DNA of 64,000 nt from Erythrobacter sp. QSSC1-22B (GTDB taxonomy: Bacteria; Pseudomonadota; Alphaproteobacteria; Sphingomonadales; Sphingomonadaceae). The notes beneath the pieces were generated by a model, which was given only the letters and a program-made list of their open reading frames with translations, was not told where the DNA came from and searched no databases. The DNA lies in assembly GCF_001678665.1 (NCBI RefSeq), contig NZ_LZRP01000007.1:124001-188000 (forward strand), in the 5' to 3' direction. Position 1 is the stretch's first letter. Every line of letters starts with the position of its first letter. Positions 1-8,794 of this stretch are shown here, in pieces. The translations under genes and the position numbers were made by a program.

Positions 1-35
1 AGCAACGGCGGCGCTCCCGCGCCGCGAGGCGGTGA
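1..35 (+). CDS. imuA: ImuA C-terminus (partial, cut by window edge)
   Basis: Only the last ten codons and a TGA stop at 33-35 lie in the window. The reading frame ends in an Arg-rich tail, and its stop overlaps the GTG start of imuB by four bases (GTGA). ImuA, the RecA/SulA-like partner, almost always precedes imuB in Alphaproteobacteria, so the identity is inferred from position; the few residues visible cannot prove it. Confidence 0.5.
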   Translation, partial: QRRRSRAARR

Positions 36-1609
36 GCGGCAGGCAGGGGCCGTCCTCGCCACCGCCCCGCCGCATTCTCTCGATCTGGCTGGGCGCGCTG
101 GCGATGGATCGCTGGCACTCGGCGCAGGAGCAGGTCGAGGACGGGCCGCTCGTACTGATCGCCGACACCGCGCACGGGCCCCGCATCGAGGCCGCCAATG
201 CCGCGGGTCGCGCGGCCGGCGCGCGGGCTGGCATGATGCTGGCCGATGCGCGCACGCTGTGCCCCGCGATACGCACCGCGCCCTCGGACCCCGCCGGCGA
301 TCGCGCGCTGCTCGAGAAGCTCGCCGAATGGGCGATACGCTGGGGGCCGTGGTCGGCGCTCGATCCCCCCGACGGCCTGCTGGTCGATGTCACCGCGGTG
401 GCGCATCTGTTCGGCGGGGAGCCGCAGCTGCTCGAGGATGTCGCCGCCGCTTTCGCGCGCCGTCATCTGACCATTCGCGCCGCGATCGCGCCGACCGCCG
501 GGGCCGCCTGGGCGCTGGCGCATTTCGGTGTCCAGCGCAGCATCCTTGCATCCGCTGAGCGGGATCAGGCGGATATGCCCGCGCTTCTCGCCGAACTCCC
601 GGTCGCGGCGCTGCGGCTGGATAGCGATGTACTAACCGTGCTGCGGCGGCTCGGGCTCAAGCGGCTGGGCGAGCTCACCACCATCGGCCGCGATGCGCTC
701 CAGCGGCGCTTCCGCAACCGCCGCTCGCCCGCCGCCAATCCGCTGGTCCGGCTCGACCAATTGCTCGGCCGCGTTCCCGAGCCGCTGCTGCCGGTGGTGC
801 CGCAGCAAATGCCGCTGGTGCAGCGCCGGTTGCTCGAACCGATCCGCCATCGCCCGCTGCTCGACCGGGTCTTGGAGGATCTGGGCGAAGACATGGCGCG
901 GGCGCTCGAGGGCAGGGCGCAGGGCGCGCGGCGACTGGAACTGGGGATGTGGCGCGTCGATGGCGAGGTGATGGTGCGCCGTCTCGAGCTCGCCGCCGCG
1001 ACCCGCGACCCGGCGCATATCTGTCGGCTGTTTGCAGCCAGGCTCAACGATGTCGATGCCGGTTTCGGGATCGAGATGCTGCGGCTGCGCGCCAGCTGGG
1101 CCGAACCGCTGGCGCTCGGGCAGCAGGATCTCGAAGCGGCGGCGGAGCAGCATGGTACTTCGCTTGCCGCGTGCATCGACCGGCTGTCGGTGCGGCTGGG
1201 CGAGGGCGCGGTAACCCGGCCGGTGCTCCATCCCAGCCATATCCCAGAACGCGCGCAGCGCTGGCAGCCGCCGCTCGCAGCCCAGGCGCCTGCGCAGGCC
1301 GAACTGGCTTTCCACCAGCGCCCGCTCAAGCTGCTCGACCGGCCCGAGCGGATCGCGGTGCTCTACGCCACCCCCGACGGCTATCCCCAGCGCTTCCGCT
1401 GGCGCGGGGGCGTCCACGATGTGGCGCGCGTCGAGGGGCCCGAGCGGATCGCGCCCGAATGGTGGCGCGAACGCGGCGCGGCACGGCTGCGCGATTATTA
1501 CCGCATCGAGGACCGCGAAGGGCGGCGTTACTGGATCTACCGCCAGGGCCTGGTCGGCGACGGCCGCGGCGGCTTGCCCGACTGGTATCTGCAGGGGTTG
1601 TGCGCTTGA
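32..1609 (+). CDS. imuB: ImuB, Y-family polymerase-like mutasome protein
   Basis: A 525-residue member of the DNA polymerase Y superfamily. The N-terminus (ILSIWLGALAMDRW) lacks the acidic metal ligands found in the equivalent strand of active Y-family polymerases, which is the hallmark of ImuB: a catalytically dead adaptor that links the beta clamp to DnaE2 during SOS translesion synthesis. A helix-hairpin-like segment (VLRRLGLKRLGEL, about residues 203-215) and a little-finger region follow. The GTG start at 32 overlaps the preceding stop. It heads an operon with a radical SAM protein, a UdgX fusion and dnaE2. Expected to be LexA-controlled, but the promoter lies outside the window. Confidence 0.93.
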   Translation: MSGRQGPSSPPPRRILSIWLGALAMDRWHSAQEQVEDGPLVLIADTAHGPRIEAANAAGRAAGARAGMMLADARTLCPAIRTAPSDPAGDRALLEKLAEWAIRWGPWSALDPPDGLLVDVTAVAHLFGGEPQLLEDVAAAFARRHLTIRAAIAPTAGAAWALAHFGVQRSILASAERDQADMPALLAELPVAALRLDSDVLTVLRRLGLKRLGELTTIGRDALQRRFRNRRSPAANPLVRLDQLLGRVPEPLLPVVPQQMPLVQRRLLEPIRHRPLLDRVLEDLGEDMARALEGRAQGARRLELGMWRVDGEVMVRRLELAAATRDPAHICRLFAARLNDVDAGFGIEMLRLRASWAEPLALGQQDLEAAAEQHGTSLAACIDRLSVRLGEGAVTRPVLHPSHIPERAQRWQPPLAAQAPAQAELAFHQRPLKLLDRPERIAVLYATPDGYPQRFRWRGGVHDVARVEGPERIAPEWWRERGAARLRDYYRIEDREGRRYWIYRQGLVGDGRGGLPDWYLQGLCA

Positions 1610-1658
1610 GCTGACGAAAGGGCTAGGCGAAACCACCAAGGGAACATATAAAGAACAG

Positions 1659-2903
1659 ATGGCGTCGCAAACCCCACTCGAGAAGCTCGCAATCCTGGCC
1701 GATGCGGCCAAATACGATGCCTCCTGCGCCTCGTCGGGGACGGCCAAGAAAGATTCGCTCGGCGGCAAGGGGCTTGGCTCGACCGAGAGGATGGGGATTT
1801 GCCACGCCTATGCTCCCGACGGGCGCTGCATCTCGCTGCTCAAGATCCTGCTCACCAACCACTGCATCTTCGACTGCCATTATTGCATCAACCGCAAGAG
1901 CAGCAATGTGCGGCGTGCGCGCTTCACCCCGCAGGAGGTGGTGGATCTGACGCTGGCCTTCTACCGACGCAATTACATCGAGGGGCTGTTCCTCTCCTCG
2001 GGCATCGTCAAAAGTTCGAACCACACCATGGAACAGATCGTAGAAGTCGCCCGCATCCTGCGGGTGGAACACGATTTTCGTGGCTATATCCATCTCAAGA
2101 CCATCCCCGAAGCCGATGCCGAGCTGGCGCATCAGGCGGGGCTCTATGCCGATCGGGTCTCGATCAATGTCGAACTGCCGACCGATGCCGGCCTCACCCG
2201 GCTGGCCCCCGACAAGAATGCGCGCCAGATCGAAGGTGCGATGGGCAAGGTAAAGGCCGACCTCGTCGAGGCGAAGGATGCCCGCAAGCGCTTCCGCCAC
2301 GCCCCGCGCTTTGCACCGGCGGGCCAGTCGACCCAGATGATCGTCGGTGCGGACAAGGCAAGCGATGCCGATATCGTCGCCAAGGCAAGCCGGTTGTATG
2401 ACAATTTCGGCCTGCGCCGGGTCTATTACTCGGCCTTCTCGCCGATCCCCGATGCCAGCGCGGTGCTCCCGCTCAGCCGTCCGCCGCTGATCCGCGAGCA
2501 TAGGCTCTACCAGTCCGACTGGCTGATGCGCTTCTATGGCTACAAGCCCGCCGAGGTGATGCAGGCGACCGATGCCGACGGCAATCTGCCGCTCGATATC
2601 GATCCCAAGCTGGCCTGGGCGCTGAAGTTCCGCGAGAATTTCCCGCTCGACGTCAACCGCGCGAGCCGCGAGCAATTGCTGCGCGTGCCCGGGCTGGGGG
2701 TCAAGGCGGTCAATCGGATCGTCGCGAGCCGCCGCCATCGCACGCTCAGGCTCGACGATGTGGCCAAGCTCACCGTCTCGATCGCCAAGGTGCGGCCCTT
2801 CATCTGCACGGTCGACTGGCGCCCGGTGACGCTGACCGACCGCGCCGATCTGCGCGCGCTGCTGGCGCCCAGGCGCGAGCAGCTCGAGCTGTTCGCGGCG
2901 TGA
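1659..2903 (+). CDS. Putative DNA modification/repair radical SAM protein
   Basis: A 414-residue protein of the TIGR03916 type. The radical SAM cluster motif CxxxCxxC is present as Cys69, Cys73 and Cys76 (CIFDCHYC), and a helix-hairpin-helix segment (LLRVPGLGVKAVNRIV) sits near the C-terminus, consistent with DNA binding. I chose ATG 1659 because the protein then starts MASQTPLEKL, as family members do; the frame is open further upstream, but there it overlaps imuB. The stop overlaps the next gene's GTG by four bases. In this family the gene is routinely paired with a UdgX/DUF4130 protein, as here. The substrate is unknown; a role in repairing or processing damaged bases is inferred from context. 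Confidence 0.85.
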   Translation: MASQTPLEKLAILADAAKYDASCASSGTAKKDSLGGKGLGSTERMGICHAYAPDGRCISLLKILLTNHCIFDCHYCINRKSSNVRRARFTPQEVVDLTLAFYRRNYIEGLFLSSGIVKSSNHTMEQIVEVARILRVEHDFRGYIHLKTIPEADAELAHQAGLYADRVSINVELPTDAGLTRLAPDKNARQIEGAMGKVKADLVEAKDARKRFRHAPRFAPAGQSTQMIVGADKASDADIVAKASRLYDNFGLRRVYYSAFSPIPDASAVLPLSRPPLIREHRLYQSDWLMRFYGYKPAEVMQATDADGNLPLDIDPKLAWALKFRENFPLDVNRASREQLLRVPGLGVKAVNRIVASRRHRTLRLDDVAKLTVSIAKVRPFICTVDWRPVTLTDRADLRALLAPRREQLELFAA

Positions 2904-4378
2904 CCGCGCTCCAGCATCTCGCCGTCGGCAGCCGCACTCTCGTCCAGCTCGCCGAGCCCGACGATTTCGAGGCCTGGCGCGAGCGGGCGCGGGTGCTGGT
3001 GCAGGGCGATGTTCCGCCCGAGCGGATCGCCTGGGTCGAGCCGGGCGGGAGCGGCGATCTGTTTGCATCCGCAGGCGGTGCGGGCCAGCAATGCCTCCCC
3101 GTAGCGCCTGCGGATGCGCCGCCGGTGCGCGCCAACCGCCGCTTCGTCCAGCTGGCCCGCAACGCGCTGCTGCACCGCGATCCGGAACGCTTTGCGTTGC
3201 TCTATCGCCTGCTGTGGCGGTTGCAGGCGACCCCGCGGATCATGGAGGACCGCGCCGATCCCGACATCCGGCGGGTCGAGGAGCTCGCCAAGGCGGTGCG
3301 CCGCGACAACCACAAGATGCACGCCTTCGTGCGCTTCCGGTTGGTCGAGAGCGGGGAGGGCGACGAGGCAGGAGAGGCGAGCGAGCATTACGTCGCGTGG
3401 TTTGAGCCCGAGCATCATATCCTGCGCGCCAATGCCGGTTTCTTCATGCGCCGCTTCGCCAATATGCGCTGGTCGATCCTCACCCCGGCGGGTTCGCTGC
3501 ATTGGGATGGCGCGGTCATGCACGAGGGGCCGCCTGCGCAGCGCGGCGACGCGCCGGCGGGCGATCCGATGGAGGATCTGTGGCGCACCTATTACGCCGC
3601 GATCTTCAACCCGGCGCGGCTCAAGGTCGGCGCGATGCTCAAGGAGATGCCGCGCAAATACTGGAAGAACATGCCCGAAGCCGCGCTCATCCCCGAGCTG
3701 ATCGCTGGCGCGCAGCGGCGCGAGGCGGCGATGGTCGATGCCGGTGCGCTGGAATTCGCCGAGCGGCCCGAGACTTTGGCGGCGATCGACACGGCGATCC
3801 ACGCCTGCCGCAAATGTCCGATCGGTGCGCTTGAGAACCATGCGGTGATGGGCGAGGGGCCGCAGGACGCCACGCAGGGGTTTTCGGGGCTGATGATCGT
3901 CGGCGAGCAGCCGGGCGATCAGGAGGATCTGGCCGGGCGCCCCTTCGTCGGGCCTGCGGGGCAGTTGCTCGACCGGCATCTGGAGAAGGCCGGGATCGAC
4001 CGGGGCGGCGCCTATGTCACCAATGCGGTCAAGCATTTCAAATACGTCCAGCGGGGCAAGAGCCGGCTGCACCAGAACCCCGGCGCCAAGGAGATCGACA
4101 CCTGCCGCTGGTGGCTCGAGGGCGAGCGCGCGGTGGTCCGCCCGCGGCTGGTGCTCGCCATGGGGGCGAGCGCGGCGCGCGCGTTGCTGGGCAAGACGGT
4201 GAGCATCTCCAAGGCGCGGGGCGCGCCGCTCGCGCTCGAGGACGGCAGCGAATTGTGGATCACCGCGCATCCGTCCTATTTGCTGCGGCTCGACGGCGAG
4301 GCGCGGACCACGCAGGCGGCGCTGTTCGACGCCGATCTGGCCGCGGTCAAGGCGCGGCTGACCGAGCTTTGCGCGTGA
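2900..4378 (+). CDS. DUF4130 - UdgX fusion, uracil-DNA cross-linking protein
   Basis: A 492-residue fusion. Residues about 1-270 match the DUF4130 (TIGR03915) partner of the radical SAM protein; residues about 295-490 are a uracil-DNA glycosylase fold of the UdgX type. The UDG motif GEQPGDQED is at 335-343 and HPSYLLR at 457-463. The UdgX-specific loop reads GKSRLH with His391, the residue that in UdgX forms a covalent bond with the abasic sugar after uracil release; the family consensus is KRRIH, so two positions differ. GTG start 2900 overlaps the upstream stop (GTGA). dnaE2 starts ten bases downstream, which places this enzyme in the mutasome operon. Confidence 0.88.
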   Translation: MTALQHLAVGSRTLVQLAEPDDFEAWRERARVLVQGDVPPERIAWVEPGGSGDLFASAGGAGQQCLPVAPADAPPVRANRRFVQLARNALLHRDPERFALLYRLLWRLQATPRIMEDRADPDIRRVEELAKAVRRDNHKMHAFVRFRLVESGEGDEAGEASEHYVAWFEPEHHILRANAGFFMRRFANMRWSILTPAGSLHWDGAVMHEGPPAQRGDAPAGDPMEDLWRTYYAAIFNPARLKVGAMLKEMPRKYWKNMPEAALIPELIAGAQRREAAMVDAGALEFAERPETLAAIDTAIHACRKCPIGALENHAVMGEGPQDATQGFSGLMIVGEQPGDQEDLAGRPFVGPAGQLLDRHLEKAGIDRGGAYVTNAVKHFKYVQRGKSRLHQNPGAKEIDTCRWWLEGERAVVRPRLVLAMGASAARALLGKTVSISKARGAPLALEDGSELWITAHPSYLLRLDGEARTTQAALFDADLAAVKARLTELCA

Positions 4379-4388
4379 GAGTGGCGCC

Positions 4389-7300
4389 ATGCCCGAACAG
4401 CCTCTCACCCCCGACAAGCGGCGGATCGAGCTCGATCCCGATCTGATCGACGCGCCGCCGCGCGCGCAGTTCGTCGAGCTTGGGATCACCAGCTGTTTCA
4501 GCTTCCTGCGCGGGGCGAGCGATGCGGTCGATCTGGTCACGACTGCCCGGGCGCTGGGCTATGACGCGCTCGGGATCGCCGATGCCAATTCGATGGCCGG
4601 GGTGGTGCGGCTGCACACCGAGGCAAAAACGCTCAAATTAAAGCCACTTATCGGCTGTCGCTTGGAAACCGTCGAGGGCTTGGCCTTCCTCGCCTATCCG
4701 ATGGATCGCGCCGCCTATGGCCGGCTGTGCGGGCTGATCAGCGCCGGGCGGATGAGCACGCTGGAAGGCGAATGGCAGGCCAAGGGAGCCTGCGAGATCG
4801 ATCTCGCGCTGCTGGCAGGACACTGCAAGGATGTGCAGCTGATCCTGCTACCGCCGGATGACCTGGACGCAGAGTTCACGATAGCGGTCGAGAGCAACGT
4901 CATCCCCCTCCCGCTTGCGGGAGGGGCTAGGCGTGGGCGCGAGCAAAGCGAGCTTCAGGACCGGCCCACCCCCGATCCCTCCCGCAGGCGGGAGGGGAGT
5001 TCGCTCACCGGCCCCTTCGCCGAATTGCTCCCGCAACTCGTCCACCTCCTCCCGACGCTCCGCCATATTGCCGCCGCCTATCTCTACCGCGGCGACGATA
5101 CCGCCCGCATCGCACGGCTCGATGCGCTGGCGCGCGCCAGTGGCCTGTCGATCCTCGCGACCAACGACGTCCATTACCACATGCCTGCACGGCGGCCGCT
5201 GCAGGATGTGATGACGGCGATCCGGCACAAGACCACGGTGGCGGCGGCGGGCCATTTGCTGGCCGCCAATGCCGAGCGCTATCTCAAGCCGCCTGCGACC
5301 ATGGTGCATCTGTTCGCGCGCTGGCCTCATGCCATCGCCGCGACCCGCGAAGTGGCGGATCGCTGCCGTTTCAGCCTCGACGAGCTCGCCTATGAATATC
5401 CCGAGGAGATCCATCCCGACGGCATGACGCCACAGGCGTTTCTCGAGGCCGAGACGTGGAAGGGCGCCGCCTGGCGCTACCCAGTGGACGAGATGGGGGC
5501 GGGCCTTCCCGATGCCGTCCGCGAGACACTGGAGCGCGAACTCGCACTGATCGGCAAGCTCGGCCTTGCCCGCTATTTCCTCACCATCAAGGACATCGTC
5601 GATTTCGCCCGCGCTCAGGATCCGCCGATCCTGTGCCAGGGGCGCGGCAGCGCCGCCAACTCTGCGGTCTGCTATTGCATCGGTATCACCAGCGTCGATC
5701 CGGCTAAGCACGCGCTGCTGTTCGACCGCTTCATCTCCGAGGAGCGCAAGGAGCCGCCCGATATCGATGTCGATTTCGAGCATGAGCGGCGCGAGGAGGT
5801 GATCCAGTACATCTATCGCAAATACGGCCGCCACCGCGCGGGGCTGTGCGCCACGGTGATCCACTACCGCCCGCGCATGGCGATCCGCGAGGTCGGCAAG
5901 GCGATGGGGCTGACCGAGGATGTCACCGCGGCGCTGGCCAAGACCGTCTGGGGCGGGTGGGGGCGCGAGATCAGCGAACGCCACGCGCAGGAAACCGGGA
6001 TGGATATCACCGATCCGCACCTCCGACGGGTTCTCAAGCTGACCGAGCAAATGATTGGCATGCCACGCCATTTGTCGCAGCATGTCGGCGGGTTCATCCT
6101 CACCGAAGGACCGCTGACCGAGACCGTCCCGATCGGCAATGGTGCGATGCCCGCGCGCAGCTTCATCGAATGGGACAAGGACGATATCGAGGCGCTGGGG
6201 ATCCTCAAGGTCGATGTGCTGGCGCTCGGCATGCTGACCTGTATCCGTAAATGCCTCGACCTGCTCGAGGATCACCACGGCCGTGCGCTGACGCTGGCCA
6301 CCGTCCCGCGCGAGGACCCCGAGACCTACGCGATGCTGCGCAAGGGCGATTCGCTGGGCGTGTTCCAGGTGGAAAGCCGCGCGCAGATGAACATGCTTCC
6401 CCGGCTGCGCCCGCGCGAGTTCTACGATCTCGTTATCCAGGTCGCGATCGTCCGCCCCGGGCCGATCCAGGGCGACATGGTCCACCCCTATCTCAAGCGC
6501 CGCCGCGGCGCCGAGCAGGTGGTGATCCCCGCGCCGTCGCCGCAGCATGGCCCACCCGACGAGCTCTCGAGCATTCTCGAGCGCACGCTGGGGGTGCCGA
6601 TCTTCCAGGAGCAGGCGATGAAGATCGCGCTGGATGCGGCGCGCTTCTCCGGCACGGAGGCCAACCGCCTGCGCAAGGCGATGGCGACCTTCCGCAGCCG
6701 CGGCATGGTCGACGAATTGCAGGATATGATGGTCGAGCGGATGGTGAACCGCGGCTACGACCGCGACTTCGCGCAGCGCTGCTTCAACCAGATCCGCGGC
6801 TTTGGCGAATACGGCTTTCCCGAAAGCCATGCCGCCAGTTTTGCGCATCTGGTATATGTCTCGAGCTGGCTCAAGTGCCACTTCCCCGCAGCCTTCGGTT
6901 GCGCGCTGCTGAACTCGCAACCGATGGGCTTCTACGCGCCCGCGCAGATCGTCCGCGACGCGCGCGACCACGGGGTTGAGGTGCTGCCGGCGGATGTGAA
7001 TTTCTCGCAGTGGGATTGCACGCTGGAGGAGGCCGGAGACCAAAAATCCCAAGATCGCCCGCTCGCCCTCCGCCTCGGCCTGCGCCAGGTCGATGGTCTG
7101 CCCGAGGCCGTGGCGGCAAGATTGATCGCGCAGCGTGACGTCAACGGGCCCTATGTCGATGTCCGCGCTCTGCGCGACCGGGCGCGGCTGTCGCCGGCGC
7201 ATGTCGAGCGGCTTGCCAGCGCCGATTGCTTCGGCTCGATGGCGCTTTCGCGGCGTCAGGCGCTGTGGGATGCGCGCAGCCTGGTGGGGGGCGAGGATCT

Positions 7301-8027
7301 GCCGCTGTTCGCCGCCGCCGCGGCGCGCGACGAGGGCGCCGAGCGCGTCGCCACGCAGCTCCCGCATATGCCGCTCTCCGAGGAGGTCGTCGCCGACTAC
7401 CAGACCACCCGGTTGAGCCTCAAGGCGCATCCGCTGGCCTTTCTGCGCGCCTCGCTGGGTGACCGCGGTTTCGTGCGCGCCTGCGACCTGCGCGCGCGCA
7501 AGTTTCGCAGCATGGTCCAGGTCGCAGGCGTGGTGCTGATCCGCCAGCGACCGGGATCGGCCAAGGGGGTGTGCTTCATCACGCTCGAGGACGAGACCGG
7601 GGTGATCAACCTCGTCGTCTGGCCCGATCTCAAGGAGAAGCAGCGCCGGGTGGTGATGGGCGCGCGGCTGATGGAGGTCCGCGGGCGGGTGGAGTATGAC
7701 GATGAGGTGATCCATGTCATCGCCCAGCACATGACCGATGCCAGCCACGACCTCTACCGCCTCTCGGACGATCTGCTCGACTCGCCGGTGGCGCGCGCGG
7801 ATCACGTATCCTCGCCACTGCCCGGAAGGCTGATCGCGCCCGGTACCGGGTCTGGTACGGGGCCAAATACCGGGGCGGAGCGCGAAGGCGGGGCGCCACC
7901 CTACACCCCCGTCGAACCATGGCAGGAGCCACCGCCCGGCAATCGCGGGTGTGGCTGGCACGATCCGCAATCGCCCGGTCATCCGCGCGATGTCAGGATC
8001 ATTCCCAAATCCCGCGACTTTCACTGA
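4389..8027 (+). CDS. dnaE2: Error-prone DNA polymerase III alpha subunit DnaE2
   Basis: A 1212-residue C-family polymerase. An N-terminal PHP domain (VELGITSCFSFLRGASDA onward) is followed by the palm with the catalytic motif PDIDVDF at about residues 457-463, fingers, a helix-hairpin-helix region and a C-terminal OB domain (about 1030-1110). It performs translesion synthesis with ImuA and ImuB after DNA damage. The protein is longer than typical DnaE2, partly because residues about 172-203 are encoded by a palindromic repeat inserted in frame into the PHP domain. The C-terminal 70 residues are Pro/Gly-rich and poorly conserved. The start ATG follows the udgX stop by ten bases. Confidence 0.95.
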   Translation: MPEQPLTPDKRRIELDPDLIDAPPRAQFVELGITSCFSFLRGASDAVDLVTTARALGYDALGIADANSMAGVVRLHTEAKTLKLKPLIGCRLETVEGLAFLAYPMDRAAYGRLCGLISAGRMSTLEGEWQAKGACEIDLALLAGHCKDVQLILLPPDDLDAEFTIAVESNVIPLPLAGGARRGREQSELQDRPTPDPSRRREGSSLTGPFAELLPQLVHLLPTLRHIAAAYLYRGDDTARIARLDALARASGLSILATNDVHYHMPARRPLQDVMTAIRHKTTVAAAGHLLAANAERYLKPPATMVHLFARWPHAIAATREVADRCRFSLDELAYEYPEEIHPDGMTPQAFLEAETWKGAAWRYPVDEMGAGLPDAVRETLERELALIGKLGLARYFLTIKDIVDFARAQDPPILCQGRGSAANSAVCYCIGITSVDPAKHALLFDRFISEERKEPPDIDVDFEHERREEVIQYIYRKYGRHRAGLCATVIHYRPRMAIREVGKAMGLTEDVTAALAKTVWGGWGREISERHAQETGMDITDPHLRRVLKLTEQMIGMPRHLSQHVGGFILTEGPLTETVPIGNGAMPARSFIEWDKDDIEALGILKVDVLALGMLTCIRKCLDLLEDHHGRALTLATVPREDPETYAMLRKGDSLGVFQVESRAQMNMLPRLRPREFYDLVIQVAIVRPGPIQGDMVHPYLKRRRGAEQVVIPAPSPQHGPPDELSSILERTLGVPIFQEQAMKIALDAARFSGTEANRLRKAMATFRSRGMVDELQDMMVERMVNRGYDRDFAQRCFNQIRGFGEYGFPESHAASFAHLVYVSSWLKCHFPAAFGCALLNSQPMGFYAPAQIVRDARDHGVEVLPADVNFSQWDCTLEEAGDQKSQDRPLALRLGLRQVDGLPEAVAARLIAQRDVNGPYVDVRALRDRARLSPAHVERLASADCFGSMALSRRQALWDARSLVGGEDLPLFAAAAARDEGAERVATQLPHMPLSEEVVADYQTTRLSLKAHPLAFLRASLGDRGFVRACDLRARKFRSMVQVAGVVLIRQRPGSAKGVCFITLEDETGVINLVVWPDLKEKQRRVVMGARLMEVRGRVEYDDEVIHVIAQHMTDASHDLYRLSDDLLDSPVARADHVSSPLPGRLIAPGTGSGTGPNTGAEREGGAPPYTPVEPWQEPPPGNRGCGWHDPQSPGHPRDVRIIPKSRDFH
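4904..4997. repeat. Palindromic repeat inserted in frame within dnaE2
   Basis: Two perfect short hairpins bracket about 94 bases: CCCCTCCCGC-TT-GCGGGAGGGG at 4905-4926 and CCCTCCCGC-AG-GCGGGAGGG at 4977-4996. The central part carries the weaker pair GTGGGC / GCCCAC. This resembles intergenic palindromic repeats common in sphingomonad genomes, but here it is translated as about 32 residues rich in Pro, Arg and Gly. The dnaE2 frame is kept, so the insertion is compatible with a full-length protein. Confidence 0.8.
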
Positions 8028-8029
8028 GC

Positions 8030-8776
8030 ATGACGAAAAAACCGTTTCGTATTTCCACGCGCGTAGGCAGGCTCACCGGCGACCGGCGGGTGATCGGCCT
8101 GCTGCTGCTCGTCGCCATTCTGGTCGGCGGGCGCGGCTGGCTGGCCGAAAACCCCCAGCACAGCCCCTGGGCACCGCTCGACCTCAACGATCCGCCGGGC
8201 ATGGCCACCGCGACCAAGCTCGCCGCGCTGCGCGACGATATCCCCGAATGCCGCGCGGTGCTCGAACGCTCCGAAATCGCGCACAGCGTCCTCGATGCCC
8301 AGGGCGAGGGCGAATGCGCGCGCCCCGACCGGACGCGGCTCGACGAATTCCCGCTCACTCCCAACCCGCCACCGACCACCTGCGGGGTCGCGATCGCGCT
8401 CGAACTGTGGCGCCGCAACGCCATCGAACCGCTCGCCGAGGAAATCTTCGACAGCGAAATCGAGCGGATCGAGCATCTTGGTGCCTTTTCCTGCCGTCGT
8501 CTCTACGGACGCGGCGAGGGCGACTGGAGCGAGCACGCCACTGGCAATGCGGTGGATATCGCGGGCTTCGTGCTGGCCGACGGGACGCGGATCAGCGTGC
8601 TGGGCGACTGGGACGATGAGGGCGAAGATGGGGGCGACAAGGGCGCCTTCCTGCGCCGGGTGCGCGACGGCGCCTGCGACAGCTTCGCCACCGTGCTCTC
8701 GCCAGACTACAACGCGGCGCATGCCGACCATTTCCATCTCGACATGTCGCCGCGATGGTCGGGATTGTGCCGTTAG
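8030..8776 (+). CDS. Extensin-like C-terminal domain protein
   Basis: A 248-residue protein with one N-terminal membrane segment (about residues 20-36, VIGLLLLVAILVGGRGW) followed by an Extensin_C (PF06904) domain. Family signatures are visible: CGVAIALELWRR, the HATGNAVDI-GF block and a C-terminal HADHFHLDM, with conserved Cys and His residues. It is probably anchored in the inner membrane and faces the periplasm. The biochemical role is not established; the His/Asp motif resembles zinc peptidases acting on peptidoglycan, which is only an inference. ATG 8030 follows the dnaE2 stop by two bases. Confidence 0.85.
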   Translation: MTKKPFRISTRVGRLTGDRRVIGLLLLVAILVGGRGWLAENPQHSPWAPLDLNDPPGMATATKLAALRDDIPECRAVLERSEIAHSVLDAQGEGECARPDRTRLDEFPLTPNPPPTTCGVAIALELWRRNAIEPLAEEIFDSEIERIEHLGAFSCRRLYGRGEGDWSEHATGNAVDIAGFVLADGTRISVLGDWDDEGEDGGDKGAFLRRVRDGACDSFATVLSPDYNAAHADHFHLDMSPRWSGLCR

Positions 8777-8794
8777 CGGCTCAGCTTTGGGCCG

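Noticed and set aside
2540-4540. A minus-strand frame of 666 codons opposite the udgX region
   Set aside because: It spans parts of three plus-strand genes with clear families and has no domain of its own.
4848-8024. A minus-strand open frame of 1058 codons opposite dnaE2
   Set aside because: Antisense shadow of dnaE2 caused by high third-position GC; no domain and no plausible start signals.
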